A DNA stretch of 64,000 nucleotides from an uncultured Sutterella sp. (GCA_900545335.1 UQYP01000006.1:1-64000); one strand, 5' to 3'. Counted from the first letter of the stretch, positions 32,984 to 41,514 are shown. Numbers and translations: made by a program. The notes: generated by a model not told the origin, from the sequence alone.

Positions 32984-33298
32984 TCAATGGCGTGCTCTGC
33001 TCAAACTTTTTTGAAATAATCGGTTTTGAGCACAGAAAAAGCGTTCCGCCCAGGCTCGAATAATGTCACATACGAAGTCTGGTGAAAACCAAACGATATT
33101 GAATGAAATTTCAATAAATCCATTAAATGATGCTGAGTAATGAGGGTATTTTCTTAAAAGATCAAAAGGTAGCAGTAATTGCACTGAAAAGTCTTTCTTT
33201 ATAAGCGCAATCGGCTCGCCTTCAAACCAGAAAAAACCAGAGCGATCCAGTTCTGTACTTGTAATATCCGTAGTGGGGAACCGGTGAGTTTCAATCAT
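32984..33298 (-). CDS. Short paralog of the N-terminal domain of the neighbouring unknown
   Basis: 104 residues. LDRSGFFWFEGEPIALIKKDFSVQLLLP and KYPHYSASFNGFIEI align with the first 80 residues of the downstream 369-residue protein; the rest of that protein is missing and the tail CAQNRLFQKSLSRARH is unrelated. It is either a separate single-domain subunit or a truncated duplicate. Its GGAGG site is part of a 10-bp hairpin (33305-33335), so translation may be restrained. Confidence 0.55.
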   Translation of the reverse strand: MIETHRFPTTDITSTELDRSGFFWFEGEPIALIKKDFSVQLLLPFDLLRKYPHYSASFNGFIEISFNIVWFSPDFVCDIIRAWAERFFCAQNRLFQKSLSRARH

Positions 33299-33304
33299 AA
33301 AAAT

Positions 33305-33335
33305 ACCTCCTGCCTTAAAGATAGGGGCAGGAGGT
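33305..33335 (-). promoter_or_regulatory. Hairpin that hides the ribosome-binding site, also terminator-like
   Basis: On the minus strand ACCTCCTGCC pairs perfectly with GGCAGGAGGT (10 bp, 11-base loop), followed by ATTTTTATG. The 3' arm carries the GGAGG of the 104-residue gene, and stem plus T5 also looks like an intrinsic terminator for the nuclease gene ending 37 bases upstream. Confidence 0.6.
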
Positions 33336-33371
33336 TCAATTTATGATGTTTAGGAGAATGGCTTGTTAGGT

Positions 33372-34622
33372 TTAAAGCGTTTCGTTTTTAACTTCAGCCA
33401 TAATTTTGTCAACAATATCCCAAATAATTCTGGAGAGTTCGCCACCGTCTGGAGATTGCATCTCTTCGACCCATTTCTTTGTATCAAGATTCCGTGGGAA
33501 ATAGGCTGCTTCACGATTCTCGTTTTCGATATCTTTTTCAGTACCCCACTTCCACCATGGCCACATATCTTCACGAGGATCGCTTTCGCCAAAAAGATCT
33601 TTCATCTTGTTAGCAATTTTATCTTTTTCATCCCTATGTATTTTTTGATCAACAGTAATTCCCCAATAAAAATTTTGAAGATTTTGAAACCGTTTGTTTT
33701 TTTCAAAACTAATGCCCCAATCTTTATTTTTAGGTTTAAACAATATGTGACAACGTGTATTACTGGTGTAAATGTTCTCACTACAGCTAAACGTAATCTC
33801 ATCACTATATTTTGTTTTGCATTGACTTCTAAGGACGTTACAAAAATGTTGCCATGATGTCTTCAATAATTCCTCATAAGCATTACTGATTTCACGGGCT
33901 GCATCAAAATTGAGCTTGATCGTTTCAATCGTGTCGTTATCAATCATTTGGCCTTCTCCAACTACGTATTCTCGTAAATAATCCACAAACATTTCAATGA
34001 AATAACGAATCTTAGCGGCTTTAGCCAGTTTTGCGGCATCTGTCAAAATCCTGCACAATTCAGAGAATGTTATTTGCACTGTATGCGCTAAGGTATCCGT
34101 ATCATTATCGGTTGAGTATTCACTTGGGCTATGTTCACACAGATAAACTAAAAGCCAGTTGTCATATCCGCCGTCAGTCAAGTATTTCCCATAGCGGAAA
34201 AGTTGTTTTTCCTGATCTGCGGCCCAAGGCTTGTTTTCGATACAAATACCGATCCTATTATCTGATATCACAATGTCCAATCGCCCATTTTCTTTGTCCG
34301 CTAGCTCTGTATAAACCGAGGTTCTTTCTGAGAAGGAGTCAGAATCTTTGATTGGGTTATTCTCACCACTATTACCTAATGGTGGTTGAGTCTTTACGAA
34401 TTCACAGAAAGCGTTCAAAAACAAAGTTCCCTGCTTATGGTTGGCCTTCGGATCAAGCAAAAAGGCAAGTATTTTTGAAATGGTTGGCTCATCAACCCTA
34501 AACAGTTCAAAAGGGTGAAAGTTAGGGACCAAAATGGGCGCATATTTTTGCTCATAGTGATTCTGAACTCGAATTAGAGCAGCTACTTCGGAAAGTAATG
34601 CTTGAATATTTTTGTTTGGCAT
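33372..34622 (-). CDS. PD-(D/E)XK nuclease-family protein
   Basis: The 416-residue protein resembles the PD-(D/E)XK family of PF14281 type. The early segment HPFELFRVDEPTISKILAFLLDP with NHKQGTLFLNAF is characteristic, and the nuclease core is visible as GRLDIVISDNRIGICIENKP, giving D116 and E129-x-K131, followed by the AADQEKQLFRYGKYL helix. Such proteins are common in defence islands; the target is unknown. It precedes the two related unknowns and the MoxR/VWA pair on the same strand. The start lies after TATAGGAGCAATG-type sequence upstream, but ATG 34622 itself has only a weak site. Confidence 0.75.
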   Translation of the reverse strand: MPNKNIQALLSEVAALIRVQNHYEQKYAPILVPNFHPFELFRVDEPTISKILAFLLDPKANHKQGTLFLNAFCEFVKTQPPLGNSGENNPIKDSDSFSERTSVYTELADKENGRLDIVISDNRIGICIENKPWAADQEKQLFRYGKYLTDGGYDNWLLVYLCEHSPSEYSTDNDTDTLAHTVQITFSELCRILTDAAKLAKAAKIRYFIEMFVDYLREYVVGEGQMIDNDTIETIKLNFDAAREISNAYEELLKTSWQHFCNVLRSQCKTKYSDEITFSCSENIYTSNTRCHILFKPKNKDWGISFEKNKRFQNLQNFYWGITVDQKIHRDEKDKIANKMKDLFGESDPREDMWPWWKWGTEKDIENENREAAYFPRNLDTKKWVEEMQSPDGGELSRIIWDIVDKIMAEVKNETL

Positions 34623-35036
34623 TTTTATCTATAGGAGCAATGTACTGTTGTTGATTGTAGTTTGATCCTAAATGAAATCCTACTAGGCAATGGCCGTTCG
34701 GATTACGGAGTGCAAAATATATGTGAACCTCTCTATAGGTCGAATGCAGGAACAGGGGAATTCAACTTTTCACCGCTTTCATCCATGATGTCATCCTAAT
34801 AAACAGACTCGGCAATCTTAATGAGCATCTTCGCATAACTCACCATTTCGTCACCGTCTTGAATAATCTGTAGTTGCATTCTCAATGTTTTATTCGCAAC
34901 TACGATAAGGATAAGCAAAAGGATGCTGCTAAACAATTGGCCAGGCAAGCGCCAAGGTGAGAGGTCATTTGTTCACTTTGAGAAAAACTTGTTGCTTGTC
35001 TTTAAATTAGCCTGAGCAGCAGAAAGTTAAGAGCTG
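34623..35036. other. Spacer between WYL regulator and nuclease gene
   Basis: This contains one small leftward ORF (described separately) and no other gene. The stretch 34640-34740 probably holds the promoter for the nuclease gene. No strong terminator for the WYL gene is seen. Confidence 0.4.
34733..34936 (-). CDS. Possible small membrane protein with an in-frame amber codon
   Basis: From a TTG at 34936 the frame reads FSSILLLILIVVANKTLRM, then QLQIIQDGDEMVSYAKMLI and IAESVY, stopping at TAG 34796-34798. In the same frame after the TAG it continues DDIMDESGEKLNSPVPAFDL to a second TAG at 34733. A membrane helix followed by an amphipathic tail looks protein-like, but the start codon and ribosome-binding site are poor. 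It may be a remnant. Confidence 0.3.
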
Positions 35037-36020
35037 TTAGTTTTTCTTTTCTTTAGTCACTCTCACAATTTGAGCAATCTCTTCCCATGTCTTGATCCAA
35101 GCGTCAAGAAGCACACTGTCGACGATGTCTACTTCCAGTCTGAACAACCCCGGCTCAGGTTCAGAAATGACCTGAGTCTTATTAAATGGGGATTCGAGTA
35201 AATACTTTTTGGTATATTCGTTTTTAAAGTCCAAAACCAAATGAACGATCTTGGTCTCATCGCCTGTGTAATTGAAGTGTTTGTCCTTGATGTAGTCCTT
35301 AATCTTAAAACCACGGCTACCTTGAACATTGTCGCTAAGCTGCTTGACGGATTCAATGCGGTGTAAGGCTAAATGGCGGTAATTATCATAGCCGTCAAAT
35401 TGACCGACAAGATAAAGACGTCCATCTTGCTGAACCATACCTAATGGACTAAAAATGGCCTCAGTGATTTCATCTTCTGCATTACGGTACTTCACTTGAA
35501 TCTTCTTTTCTTCATAGAGAGCGTTAGTCACATCCTCGAAGATTCGCGGTAAAACTTTTGGCGGAATACGCGGGAGTGTATCGGAGACAACCGCAACTTT
35601 GTCTAACCAATGGTATTCCTTAGTTACGTGTCCTAACGGTGTATCCAGCTGATCTTGTGCGGCTTTGAAGAATGGATCCAAGGTTTTGGTTATTCTTCCC
35701 GGTAACTGGAACTTTAAATACTCCTGAATGAGCTTAAGTAATAGCGACTCAGTAGGGGAAGGTGCTAGGAAATTAAAAGAATTCCCAGTCGTTGCCAGAC
35801 GATATCCATAGGGGCGAGAACGGGTGTCACGCTCTATAGGACTGTTTTCGGCTTCAGAAAGTTCTTGGAGATAACGCTGCAGTGTCAGTGTTCTAATATT
35901 GATACCGGCAGATTTAAGTCCCTCCATGATTTCAGTCGAAGTGACGTAATGCCTGGGCAAACGTTTGATGATTTCCAGGTAAACCAAAGCCTGAGAAAAA
36001 CCAGATGTTGTGCGGGCCAT
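35037..36020 (-). CDS. WYL-domain transcriptional regulator
   Basis: The 327-residue product starts at ATG 36020 (MARTTSG), chosen because AGGAG lies 9 bases upstream; an upstream ATG at 36050 precedes that site. The N-terminal winged helix (YLEIIKRLPRHYVTSTEIMEGLKSAGINIRTLTLQRYLQEL) is followed by the WYL domain (FSPLGMVQQDGRLYLVGQFDGYDNYRHLALHRIESV) and the WCX region. WYL regulators sense nucleic acids or nucleotides and frequently control phage-defence loci. It lies upstream of the nuclease/MoxR/VWA cluster and is the likely regulator. Confidence 0.85.
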   Translation of the reverse strand: MARTTSGFSQALVYLEIIKRLPRHYVTSTEIMEGLKSAGINIRTLTLQRYLQELSEAENSPIERDTRSRPYGYRLATTGNSFNFLAPSPTESLLLKLIQEYLKFQLPGRITKTLDPFFKAAQDQLDTPLGHVTKEYHWLDKVAVVSDTLPRIPPKVLPRIFEDVTNALYEEKKIQVKYRNAEDEITEAIFSPLGMVQQDGRLYLVGQFDGYDNYRHLALHRIESVKQLSDNVQGSRGFKIKDYIKDKHFNYTGDETKIVHLVLDFKNEYTKKYLLESPFNKTQVISEPEPGLFRLEVDIVDSVLLDAWIKTWEEIAQIVRVTKEKKN

Positions 36021-36105
36021 TATCGCAATCTCCTTTAGATACACCGACATTACTTAAGTTTTACAGCGTCCCGATTAATAAAGGGAAAAGTCTCCAAGTT
36101 TGTAA

Positions 36106-37371
36106 TCACATATGGGAATAATATTCCTTTGGCATATTTCCGTAATTGCCGATCTCTGGTTTATCAATTAAGGCTATTTTTGAAAGAGCCTCATATATCG
36201 CCAAAATTAATTCATTAATCTCAGTTTGATTGGGGAATTTAACCAAACGAGTACAAATAGAGTTGAAAAGTGCTAAATCATCGGCTGAATTAATAAATAA
36301 GTTCCAATCATTTGGACGGAGTTGATGGAGTATATAGCCAAATTCTTGTTGAGCTTCTTTCTTATATTTGTTTAGGAATTTTTTAATTGGTTCGGTTTCC
36401 ACTAACAACCAAGCATTGCCGTTTATTAACTTATCAAGATAAGCAGCAAGTTTTAAATTGTGATTGGTTTTACTAAGTTCATTCAATGGTTCAATTGGTT
36501 TTAATTCTTCTAACCATGACAGTTCTTTTAAACCTTTTAGAGTTCGTATAACTTTGGGGAGATCTTTGAAGTGGATACTGTATGCTCGTCCGTCTGATAT
36601 AAAACGAGTGACAACAATATGAGTATTTGTTTTTTTGTGCCAATAACCCTTAAAACAGATTGTAAGTTTTCTTCCGCTTTTAAAGTCTTTGTGAAATTCA
36701 GGCGAAAAAACAGTTTCTTGATTATCGTTTGAATCTAAAAATAGTTTTTTGAAATCTTCTTCGGCATCTGAGCCAGTACATATCACCAGCTTTGGTCTAT
36801 AAGTTAAAAGGCGATTTTGGACGTGCTTTTTAAAAACTTCCAACATCGCACTCCGATACTCCCATACAAAGTTTTTACCAGTAAACTCCTTAATACTGAC
36901 ACTTTCCCACGGACATGTATAGGACTGATAAACCCTAGATTGCCAATTGTTGTGACTGGGTAGTGCCAAAACTCCCGAATTCATCTGAAAACCATGACCT
37001 CCCCAGCAAAATAGACGATTGCTCATTGCCCAACTTTCTACAAAGCGTTTGATTTCATCGATTTTTGTGTCTCTGGTTGACATCATTGTTTCGAATTTTT
37101 CCCAAAGATTCTGATCAGTTAGACAACCCACAATGGCTGTTGTAAATAGTGAATATTCATATCTATCTACAGCAATTAAAGGGGCGCGACAGATACTTTG
37201 GTTTTTTCCAGAGGATCGTGCTTTCTCGATTTCATCCAGGAAATTCACATTTCCAAATTCCAGCCCACAAATCCATACTGGAGAATATGGAGTACCTCCA
37301 AAAACGTCTAAAGCCCAGTCTGGTTCATTCTCATTGAAAATATCAAAAAACTTTGTGGTTTTTACGTCCAT
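36106..37371 (-). CDS. Unknown protein with uracil-DNA-glycosylase-like features
   Basis: 421 residues, not clearly recognised. The layout hints at the UDG superfamily fold: an early strand and turn PVWICGLEFGN (residues 31-41, compare G-x-E/D-P-G in motif A), a central RPKLVICTGSDAEEDFKKLF (compare KPKVVVxLGxxA), and a later THIVVTRFISDGRAYSIHF where motif B would be. Cysteine and aromatic residues are abundant in the middle (LFCWGGHGFQMN). The last 130 residues look helical. The gene runs leftward toward the WYL regulator (start 117 bases from the first A-B paralog on the other strand) and may belong with either group. Confidence 0.5.
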   Translation of the reverse strand: MDVKTTKFFDIFNENEPDWALDVFGGTPYSPVWICGLEFGNVNFLDEIEKARSSGKNQSICRAPLIAVDRYEYSLFTTAIVGCLTDQNLWEKFETMMSTRDTKIDEIKRFVESWAMSNRLFCWGGHGFQMNSGVLALPSHNNWQSRVYQSYTCPWESVSIKEFTGKNFVWEYRSAMLEVFKKHVQNRLLTYRPKLVICTGSDAEEDFKKLFLDSNDNQETVFSPEFHKDFKSGRKLTICFKGYWHKKTNTHIVVTRFISDGRAYSIHFKDLPKVIRTLKGLKELSWLEELKPIEPLNELSKTNHNLKLAAYLDKLINGNAWLLVETEPIKKFLNKYKKEAQQEFGYILHQLRPNDWNLFINSADDLALFNSICTRLVKFPNQTEINELILAIYEALSKIALIDKPEIGNYGNMPKEYYSHM

Positions 37372-37428
37372 TGTTATTCCTGAGTGAACTTTAAATTAAA
37401 AGCTAACGATAAATTCGATTATATGATA

Positions 37429-37487
37429 TTTCATAAAATGAAGTCTTCTGTGTTGAAATACACTTGCTTCGAAGGGGGGGCTTCAAC
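37429..37487 (+). promoter_or_regulatory. Duplicated upstream region of the paralog array
   Basis: TTTCATAAAATGA at 37429 and CTTGCTTCGAAGG at 37463 recur before the third paralog (39004 and 39039) at almost the same spacing (34 and 35 bases). The block was copied with the genes. The first copy has the final GG expanded into G7 (37474-37480), inside the Shine-Dalgarno region and 7 bases before the ATG at 37488. Confidence 0.65.
37474..37480 (+). repeat. G7 tract in the ribosome-binding region
   Basis: Seven G in a row lie between GAA and CTTC, 7 bases before the ATG of the first paralog. The paired copy before paralog 3 has only GG at the same place. Slippage here would change the spacing of the ribosome-binding site. 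Confidence 0.6.
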
Positions 37488-38207
37488 ATGAAGAAATACG
37501 CTTGTTTTGATGAAATTCAATCAATGGAGGAGCAGATTTTTAATTTGCTTAATAAGAAACATTGGAATCGGAGTTCTCAGGATAAGCTTGATCTTCACCA
37601 GTTATTTTCTGACCGTAAGCGTTTATTGAATCTGAGTTGTCCGCCAACAGAAGAAAATTTCTTGGCTCTGAGAAATATTTCTAACGAATTGGACTCCTTG
37701 GTCGATCTAAATAAAAAGCGCGTTTTTGAGATGGTGAAATTTATTTCTGAGGATAGCGTCCTCAGAAAAAATAAGAATTGGAATATTTATACCTGTTTAA
37801 TAGTTGATGGAGACTACGGGGGAATAGAGCTTTCAGATGACGGTGCTTACGGGTCGGATTTTAATCGTATGCGACCGATTCTGGCGTCAGCCAAAGAGAT
37901 CATTTCACATAAACCTTATAACAGACGTTTGGATTTGTTTGCTGAGGAGGAAGTTGCTGAAGAAAATCTTTTGAAGGATCCCCAACTTCTGCATTGGAAT
38001 GCACCTGACTATCCAGACGAATTGCGTCAGAGGTGGTACATGGAAAATGTTCGTGGCTGCAAGTGGATGGGACAGTATCGAACAGAGGTCTCCTATTCTG
38101 TTCAACAACTCCTTAGGTACGGATTTTGGTCAGTTCCTGATTTGCTTCGACTCTCGCATAGCACAGAAGCTGATATTGAGCTCACGATTGATTACTCACC
38201 TGATTAA
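37488..38207 (+). CDS. Tandem paralog A1, unknown family
   Basis: 239 residues from ATG 37488 (MKKYACFDEIQSMEEQIF). It shares with the next three genes: KYxCFxxV near the start, a helix ending LLNLSCPPTEEN, LSDDGAYGSDFNRMR, a GCKW (C-x-W) motif, and WSVPDLLRLS near the end. It is most like the third copy. It is rich in Asp and Glu with no signal peptide or membrane helix, so a cytoplasmic acidic protein. No family recognised. Tandem arrays of diverged acidic paralogs are often immunity proteins, but no toxin is adjacent. Confidence 0.65.
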   Translation: MKKYACFDEIQSMEEQIFNLLNKKHWNRSSQDKLDLHQLFSDRKRLLNLSCPPTEENFLALRNISNELDSLVDLNKKRVFEMVKFISEDSVLRKNKNWNIYTCLIVDGDYGGIELSDDGAYGSDFNRMRPILASAKEIISHKPYNRRLDLFAEEEVAEENLLKDPQLLHWNAPDYPDELRQRWYMENVRGCKWMGQYRTEVSYSVQQLLRYGFWSVPDLLRLSHSTEADIELTIDYSPD

Positions 38208-38216
38208 GAGACCATG

Positions 38217-38972
38217 ATGGATAAATACCCTTGCTTTGACAGAGTGCTTGAAATTGAAAAGGAAATTTTTAAGCCCTCAAAGTTTACAGGCAAACCTCAG
38301 TACAACTATTTAGATGAAGGAGAGCGAGGTAACTTGGAGTCTCTTTTAAACGAACGAAGAATCTTGATGAATCGCTCTTGCCCCTCAACGGCTGAGAATC
38401 AGTCTTTGTTTTGGGATGTTACGAAAAAATTCAGAAAACTAGTGAAAACCAATAAAACGAAAGTTGTCGAGATTGTCGAGCATCTTCTGGAATCGCCCTT
38501 TTGTAAAACAGAAACAGATTGGTGCATAACGGCAGGAATTTTTATTGATCCATCGAACCCTATTATGGTTGCCGATGATGACATGAGTTATGGGAGTGAT
38601 TTCTTCAAAATGAGAAGCCTTTTGAGTGAAGCCCCCAGGTATTTGCAGCATTGTTATTCCCCAACAGTAGATTTCCAATTTGGTCTTAGGGAATACTGGC
38701 GTTGGGAATGTTTGGACAATCCTGCTTTGAATGATTGGTACGAAAATGAGTACGACCCTGATGTTGAAAATTGGCTCTCAGAAACAGCTGTGCAATGTGA
38801 ATGGCTAGTAGATCAGTCACTGAAAATTCCTTATATTGCTCATGAAATCCTTGATTTGAAATATTTTTCTGTTCCTGATTATTTAAGGCTGGGGTTCTCT
38901 CTTAAAGGCCGTATTCATTTACTTGTTCAGCACTATGTCAATGGCAACGGAGACAAACTGATCGAAGAATAG
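38217..38972 (+). CDS. Tandem paralog B1, unknown family
   Basis: 251 residues from ATG 38217 (MDKYPCFDRVLEIEKEIF); ATG 38214 is one codon earlier. Conserved blocks: LMNRSCPSTAENQSLFW, DDDMSYGSDFFKMRSLLSEA, QCEW, and FSVPDYLRLGFSLKG. The B type differs from A in the FSVPDYLRLG ending and an additional IFIDPSNP strand. It starts 9 bases after A1, so they form one transcription unit. Acidic, cytoplasmic, function unknown. Confidence 0.65.
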   Translation: MDKYPCFDRVLEIEKEIFKPSKFTGKPQYNYLDEGERGNLESLLNERRILMNRSCPSTAENQSLFWDVTKKFRKLVKTNKTKVVEIVEHLLESPFCKTETDWCITAGIFIDPSNPIMVADDDMSYGSDFFKMRSLLSEAPRYLQHCYSPTVDFQFGLREYWRWECLDNPALNDWYENEYDPDVENWLSETAVQCEWLVDQSLKIPYIAHEILDLKYFSVPDYLRLGFSLKGRIHLLVQHYVNGNGDKLIEE

Positions 38973-39062
38973 AGGATCGCCCTAGAAGAGAGACATCTCT
39001 GTCTTTCATAAAATGATGTAAAACTGGTCAAAATTCTCCTTGCTTGAAAGGAAATGTCATTT

Positions 39063-39758
39063 ATGATCCAGTACATCTGTTTTAATGAAGTTCAAGAAAT
39101 TGAGAAGCAAATTTGGGCTTGGACAGAGCAAAACGAATTCAGTGCATCAAATGATGAAATCAAAAGGGTTCAGGGATTATTTTCTAGACGCAGAGAACTT
39201 CTAAATAAGTGTTGCCTGCCAGCAGAAGAAAATGTGTTGGCTCTGAAGAACGCAATTGGAGAAATGAATTCAATCATTTTGGCGACCAGACATCGAATAC
39301 TTCAATTAGTGGATTTCGTCATCGCTCAAAAGATTGATGAGGAAAGTCCCTCATGGAACATTAATGCGAATGTCTCTGTTCATGATACTAGGGGCTACGG
39401 AACAGAATTGTCAGATGACAGAGCCTACGGCTCTGATTTCACGATCATGCGTATAGCTCTGAACCGAGTTATCAAATGTGAGATTTGGGGTGAGACGTTT
39501 ATTCCGCTAGTCGAAGTTAGTATTGACAGAGAATATCTTGAAAAAGATAGGTATCTAGAGCATTGGATGGAATCAGATGGATATCAGAATTGGTATCGGA
39601 AATGTGTGGTCGGATGTGATTGGGCGGGTGAATACTTTCGTGGGATTCCCTTTATCTCAGGATTAAATAAAGCCTATTGGTCTGTTCCGGATGTTCTACG
39701 ATTTTCTAATGCCCTGTATTCAGTGACTACGTTAAACGAGAGTTGCGCCAATGAGTAA
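39063..39758 (+). CDS. Tandem paralog A2, unknown family
   Basis: 231 residues from ATG 39063 (MIQYICFNEVQEIEKQIW), the position that aligns with its paralogs; AAAGGAA precedes an upstream ATG at 39054, which is the alternative. Blocks: LLNKCCLPAEEN, LSDDRAYGSDFTIMR, GCDW, YWSVPDVLRFS. It pairs with A1. An upstream segment shared with A1 (39004-39051) shows that the A-B unit was duplicated with its promoter. Its stop overlaps an ATG of B2. Confidence 0.65.
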   Translation: MIQYICFNEVQEIEKQIWAWTEQNEFSASNDEIKRVQGLFSRRRELLNKCCLPAEENVLALKNAIGEMNSIILATRHRILQLVDFVIAQKIDEESPSWNINANVSVHDTRGYGTELSDDRAYGSDFTIMRIALNRVIKCEIWGETFIPLVEVSIDREYLEKDRYLEHWMESDGYQNWYRKCVVGCDWAGEYFRGIPFISGLNKAYWSVPDVLRFSNALYSVTTLNESCANE

Positions 39759-39771
39759 CGGAGAAGGAGGT

Positions 39772-40485
39772 ATGCAGAAATATTATTGTTTTAACCGTGT
39801 TCAAAAAATTGAGAAAAGATTCATTAACTCCATGGCTCGGGGTTTAAGGTTTTTAGCGAGCGATGAGATTGCGAAAGTAAAACGGGACTTAAAAGAGAGA
39901 AAAATTCTATTGAATAAGTCTTGTCCATCAACTGAAGAAAACTTGAAAAAGTTTTGGGAAGTCACTGAAAAATTACAAAAACTCCTACAAAAAAATCATG
40001 AAAGGTTAACCCAAAGGACGTTGGATTTTTTGTCCTCGCCGGTGAGTGATGGTAAAAGTAACTTATGTTGGATTTCTTCAAGAATTGAAATCGACACTGC
40101 AAATCCGCTTGACTCTCTGACTGATGACGAGCTCTATGGAAGTAATTTCTTTTTAATGCGAAAACTATTATCTGAAGCAGGGCAGCATTTAATGCCAGTG
40201 ATTGGAAATGGTCAATATGGATGTATATATAGGTATTTTGATGGCTTGGTTGATGATTCAGAGGATTGGAAATTCGAAGATGACAATAGTCCAACTAGTG
40301 GAAATCATTTATCAGCTGAAACCAAGGAATCATGTCCATGGTTATATAACTATTGGCTCAATATTCCACCGATTGCCTCAGAATTGCTTGATACAAACTA
40401 TTTTTCAGTTCCAGACTATCTAAGATTAGGTCAGTCTTTAACAGGAATGGTTGAGTGGGGAGTCCAATATGACTGGATGTCGTAG
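39772..40485 (+). CDS. Tandem paralog B2, unknown family
   Basis: 237 residues from ATG 39772 (MQKYYCFNRVQKIEKRF), with GGAGAAGGAGGT upstream; an ATG at 39751 overlapping A2's stop is the alternative. Blocks: LLNKSCPSTEENLKKFWEV, LTDDELYGSNFFLMRKLLSEA (Asn where the others have Asp), SCPW, FSVPDYLRLGQSLTG. Clearly the B1 partner. Last gene of the array; no terminator is evident. Confidence 0.65.
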   Translation: MQKYYCFNRVQKIEKRFINSMARGLRFLASDEIAKVKRDLKERKILLNKSCPSTEENLKKFWEVTEKLQKLLQKNHERLTQRTLDFLSSPVSDGKSNLCWISSRIEIDTANPLDSLTDDELYGSNFFLMRKLLSEAGQHLMPVIGNGQYGCIYRYFDGLVDDSEDWKFEDDNSPTSGNHLSAETKESCPWLYNYWLNIPPIASELLDTNYFSVPDYLRLGQSLTGMVEWGVQYDWMS

Positions 40486-40816
40486 CATTTCGGATTAAGT
40501 TCTTGATATTTCTCATGTCTCGAATTTAGCATAGGGTTAGCTATGAAATGCTGGAAAACTCGGATATTAGAACATCTATATCAACCACGGCTACATTAAG
40601 ACTTTTTCATTTGAAACTCAGCATTTTTGGAAAAATTTTTCTTTGATAACTTAGGAAAATATCCCTAAAACAAGTTAAACCTCTAGGTTGATATCTTTGT
40701 CGTTAACAGAGTCAAAGAAGCAAAAATTTATTCTTCTTTTTCTAGATAGAAAGACTGATAGTACTGCTAAGCGATGTGTCGTATAGTGGAGTTAACATTC
40801 CCGTTGGAGAGCAAAA
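40486..40816. other. AT-rich spacer before the autotransporter
   Basis: There is no ORF longer than a few codons that looks real. An A-tract and a dyad (GGAAAAATTTTTC) occur near 40628. The promoter for the autotransporter is presumably in the last 100 bases; GGAG lies 9 bases before its ATG. Confidence 0.4.
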
Positions 40817-41505
40817 ATGAGGAAATTAGTCTTAAAGCGTCTACCATTGGCGATTATGATTTTGTTGGGGCAAGCATTTGGGAGTACTGCGACTGCGCAA
40901 GATTTTTCTTTGCAATACGACTGGAATCAAAATGAAGAATATCAAGAGTGGTGGAATACAAACGTTGAATATGGAGTTGCAGAAAAGTATGGGTTAAATC
41001 AAGCAGAAATTTCTGCTACTGATTCTGTAAATGACTTAAAAATCGCCCAATCATTATTAACTCCCTTCACAAATCATAGCCCTATTTCGTTGTCTCAGTC
41101 TTCAACAATTGATTTGAATGTTTCGTAAAATAGTCAATTGCATATTGAAGATACGTCAAAAATCTTGGATAACCCGTATGGTAATTGGATTATTAATAAC
41201 ATTTGGAACGAAGATCCTGATACTGGTTGTTCGTTAACGGTCAGTAATTTATTTGCAAAGACTGCTGAACTGTTGGTGTCTCAGATCGGACTTTTATCTT
41301 ACGGTACCGAAGTTACTAATAATAGTGATATTTCAATATCTTCCGATATTCAAGGGAAAATTTCCGCCTATTCCACAATGAATTTAACCAGTGATAATAA
41401 AACACCAACAGATGAAGAATTGGCTCAAGTTCATGCGCCTGACTTCGATTCGTTTAACTGGGAACTTAATGTTGCAACAATAGCTGCTGCAGGTCTTAGT
41501 GCTTC

Positions 41506-41514
41506 GGGGGGGGG
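41506..41514 (+). repeat. G9 tract in the autotransporter passenger
   Basis: Nine consecutive G encode ASGGGLIG. It is in frame as read. Tracts of this length slip during replication in many bacteria, which would shift the frame before the barrel. Confidence 0.8.

Noticed and set aside
33363..33857. 164-codon plus-strand frame inside the nuclease gene
   Set aside because: Shadow of the PD-(D/E)XK gene; F-rich translation of antisense codons.
37488..40485. Tandem paralogs as contact-dependent immunity genes of the adjacent autotransporter
   Set aside because: The autotransporter has an ordinary beta-helix passenger and barrel with no C-terminal toxin domain, and it lies downstream; the link is not supported.
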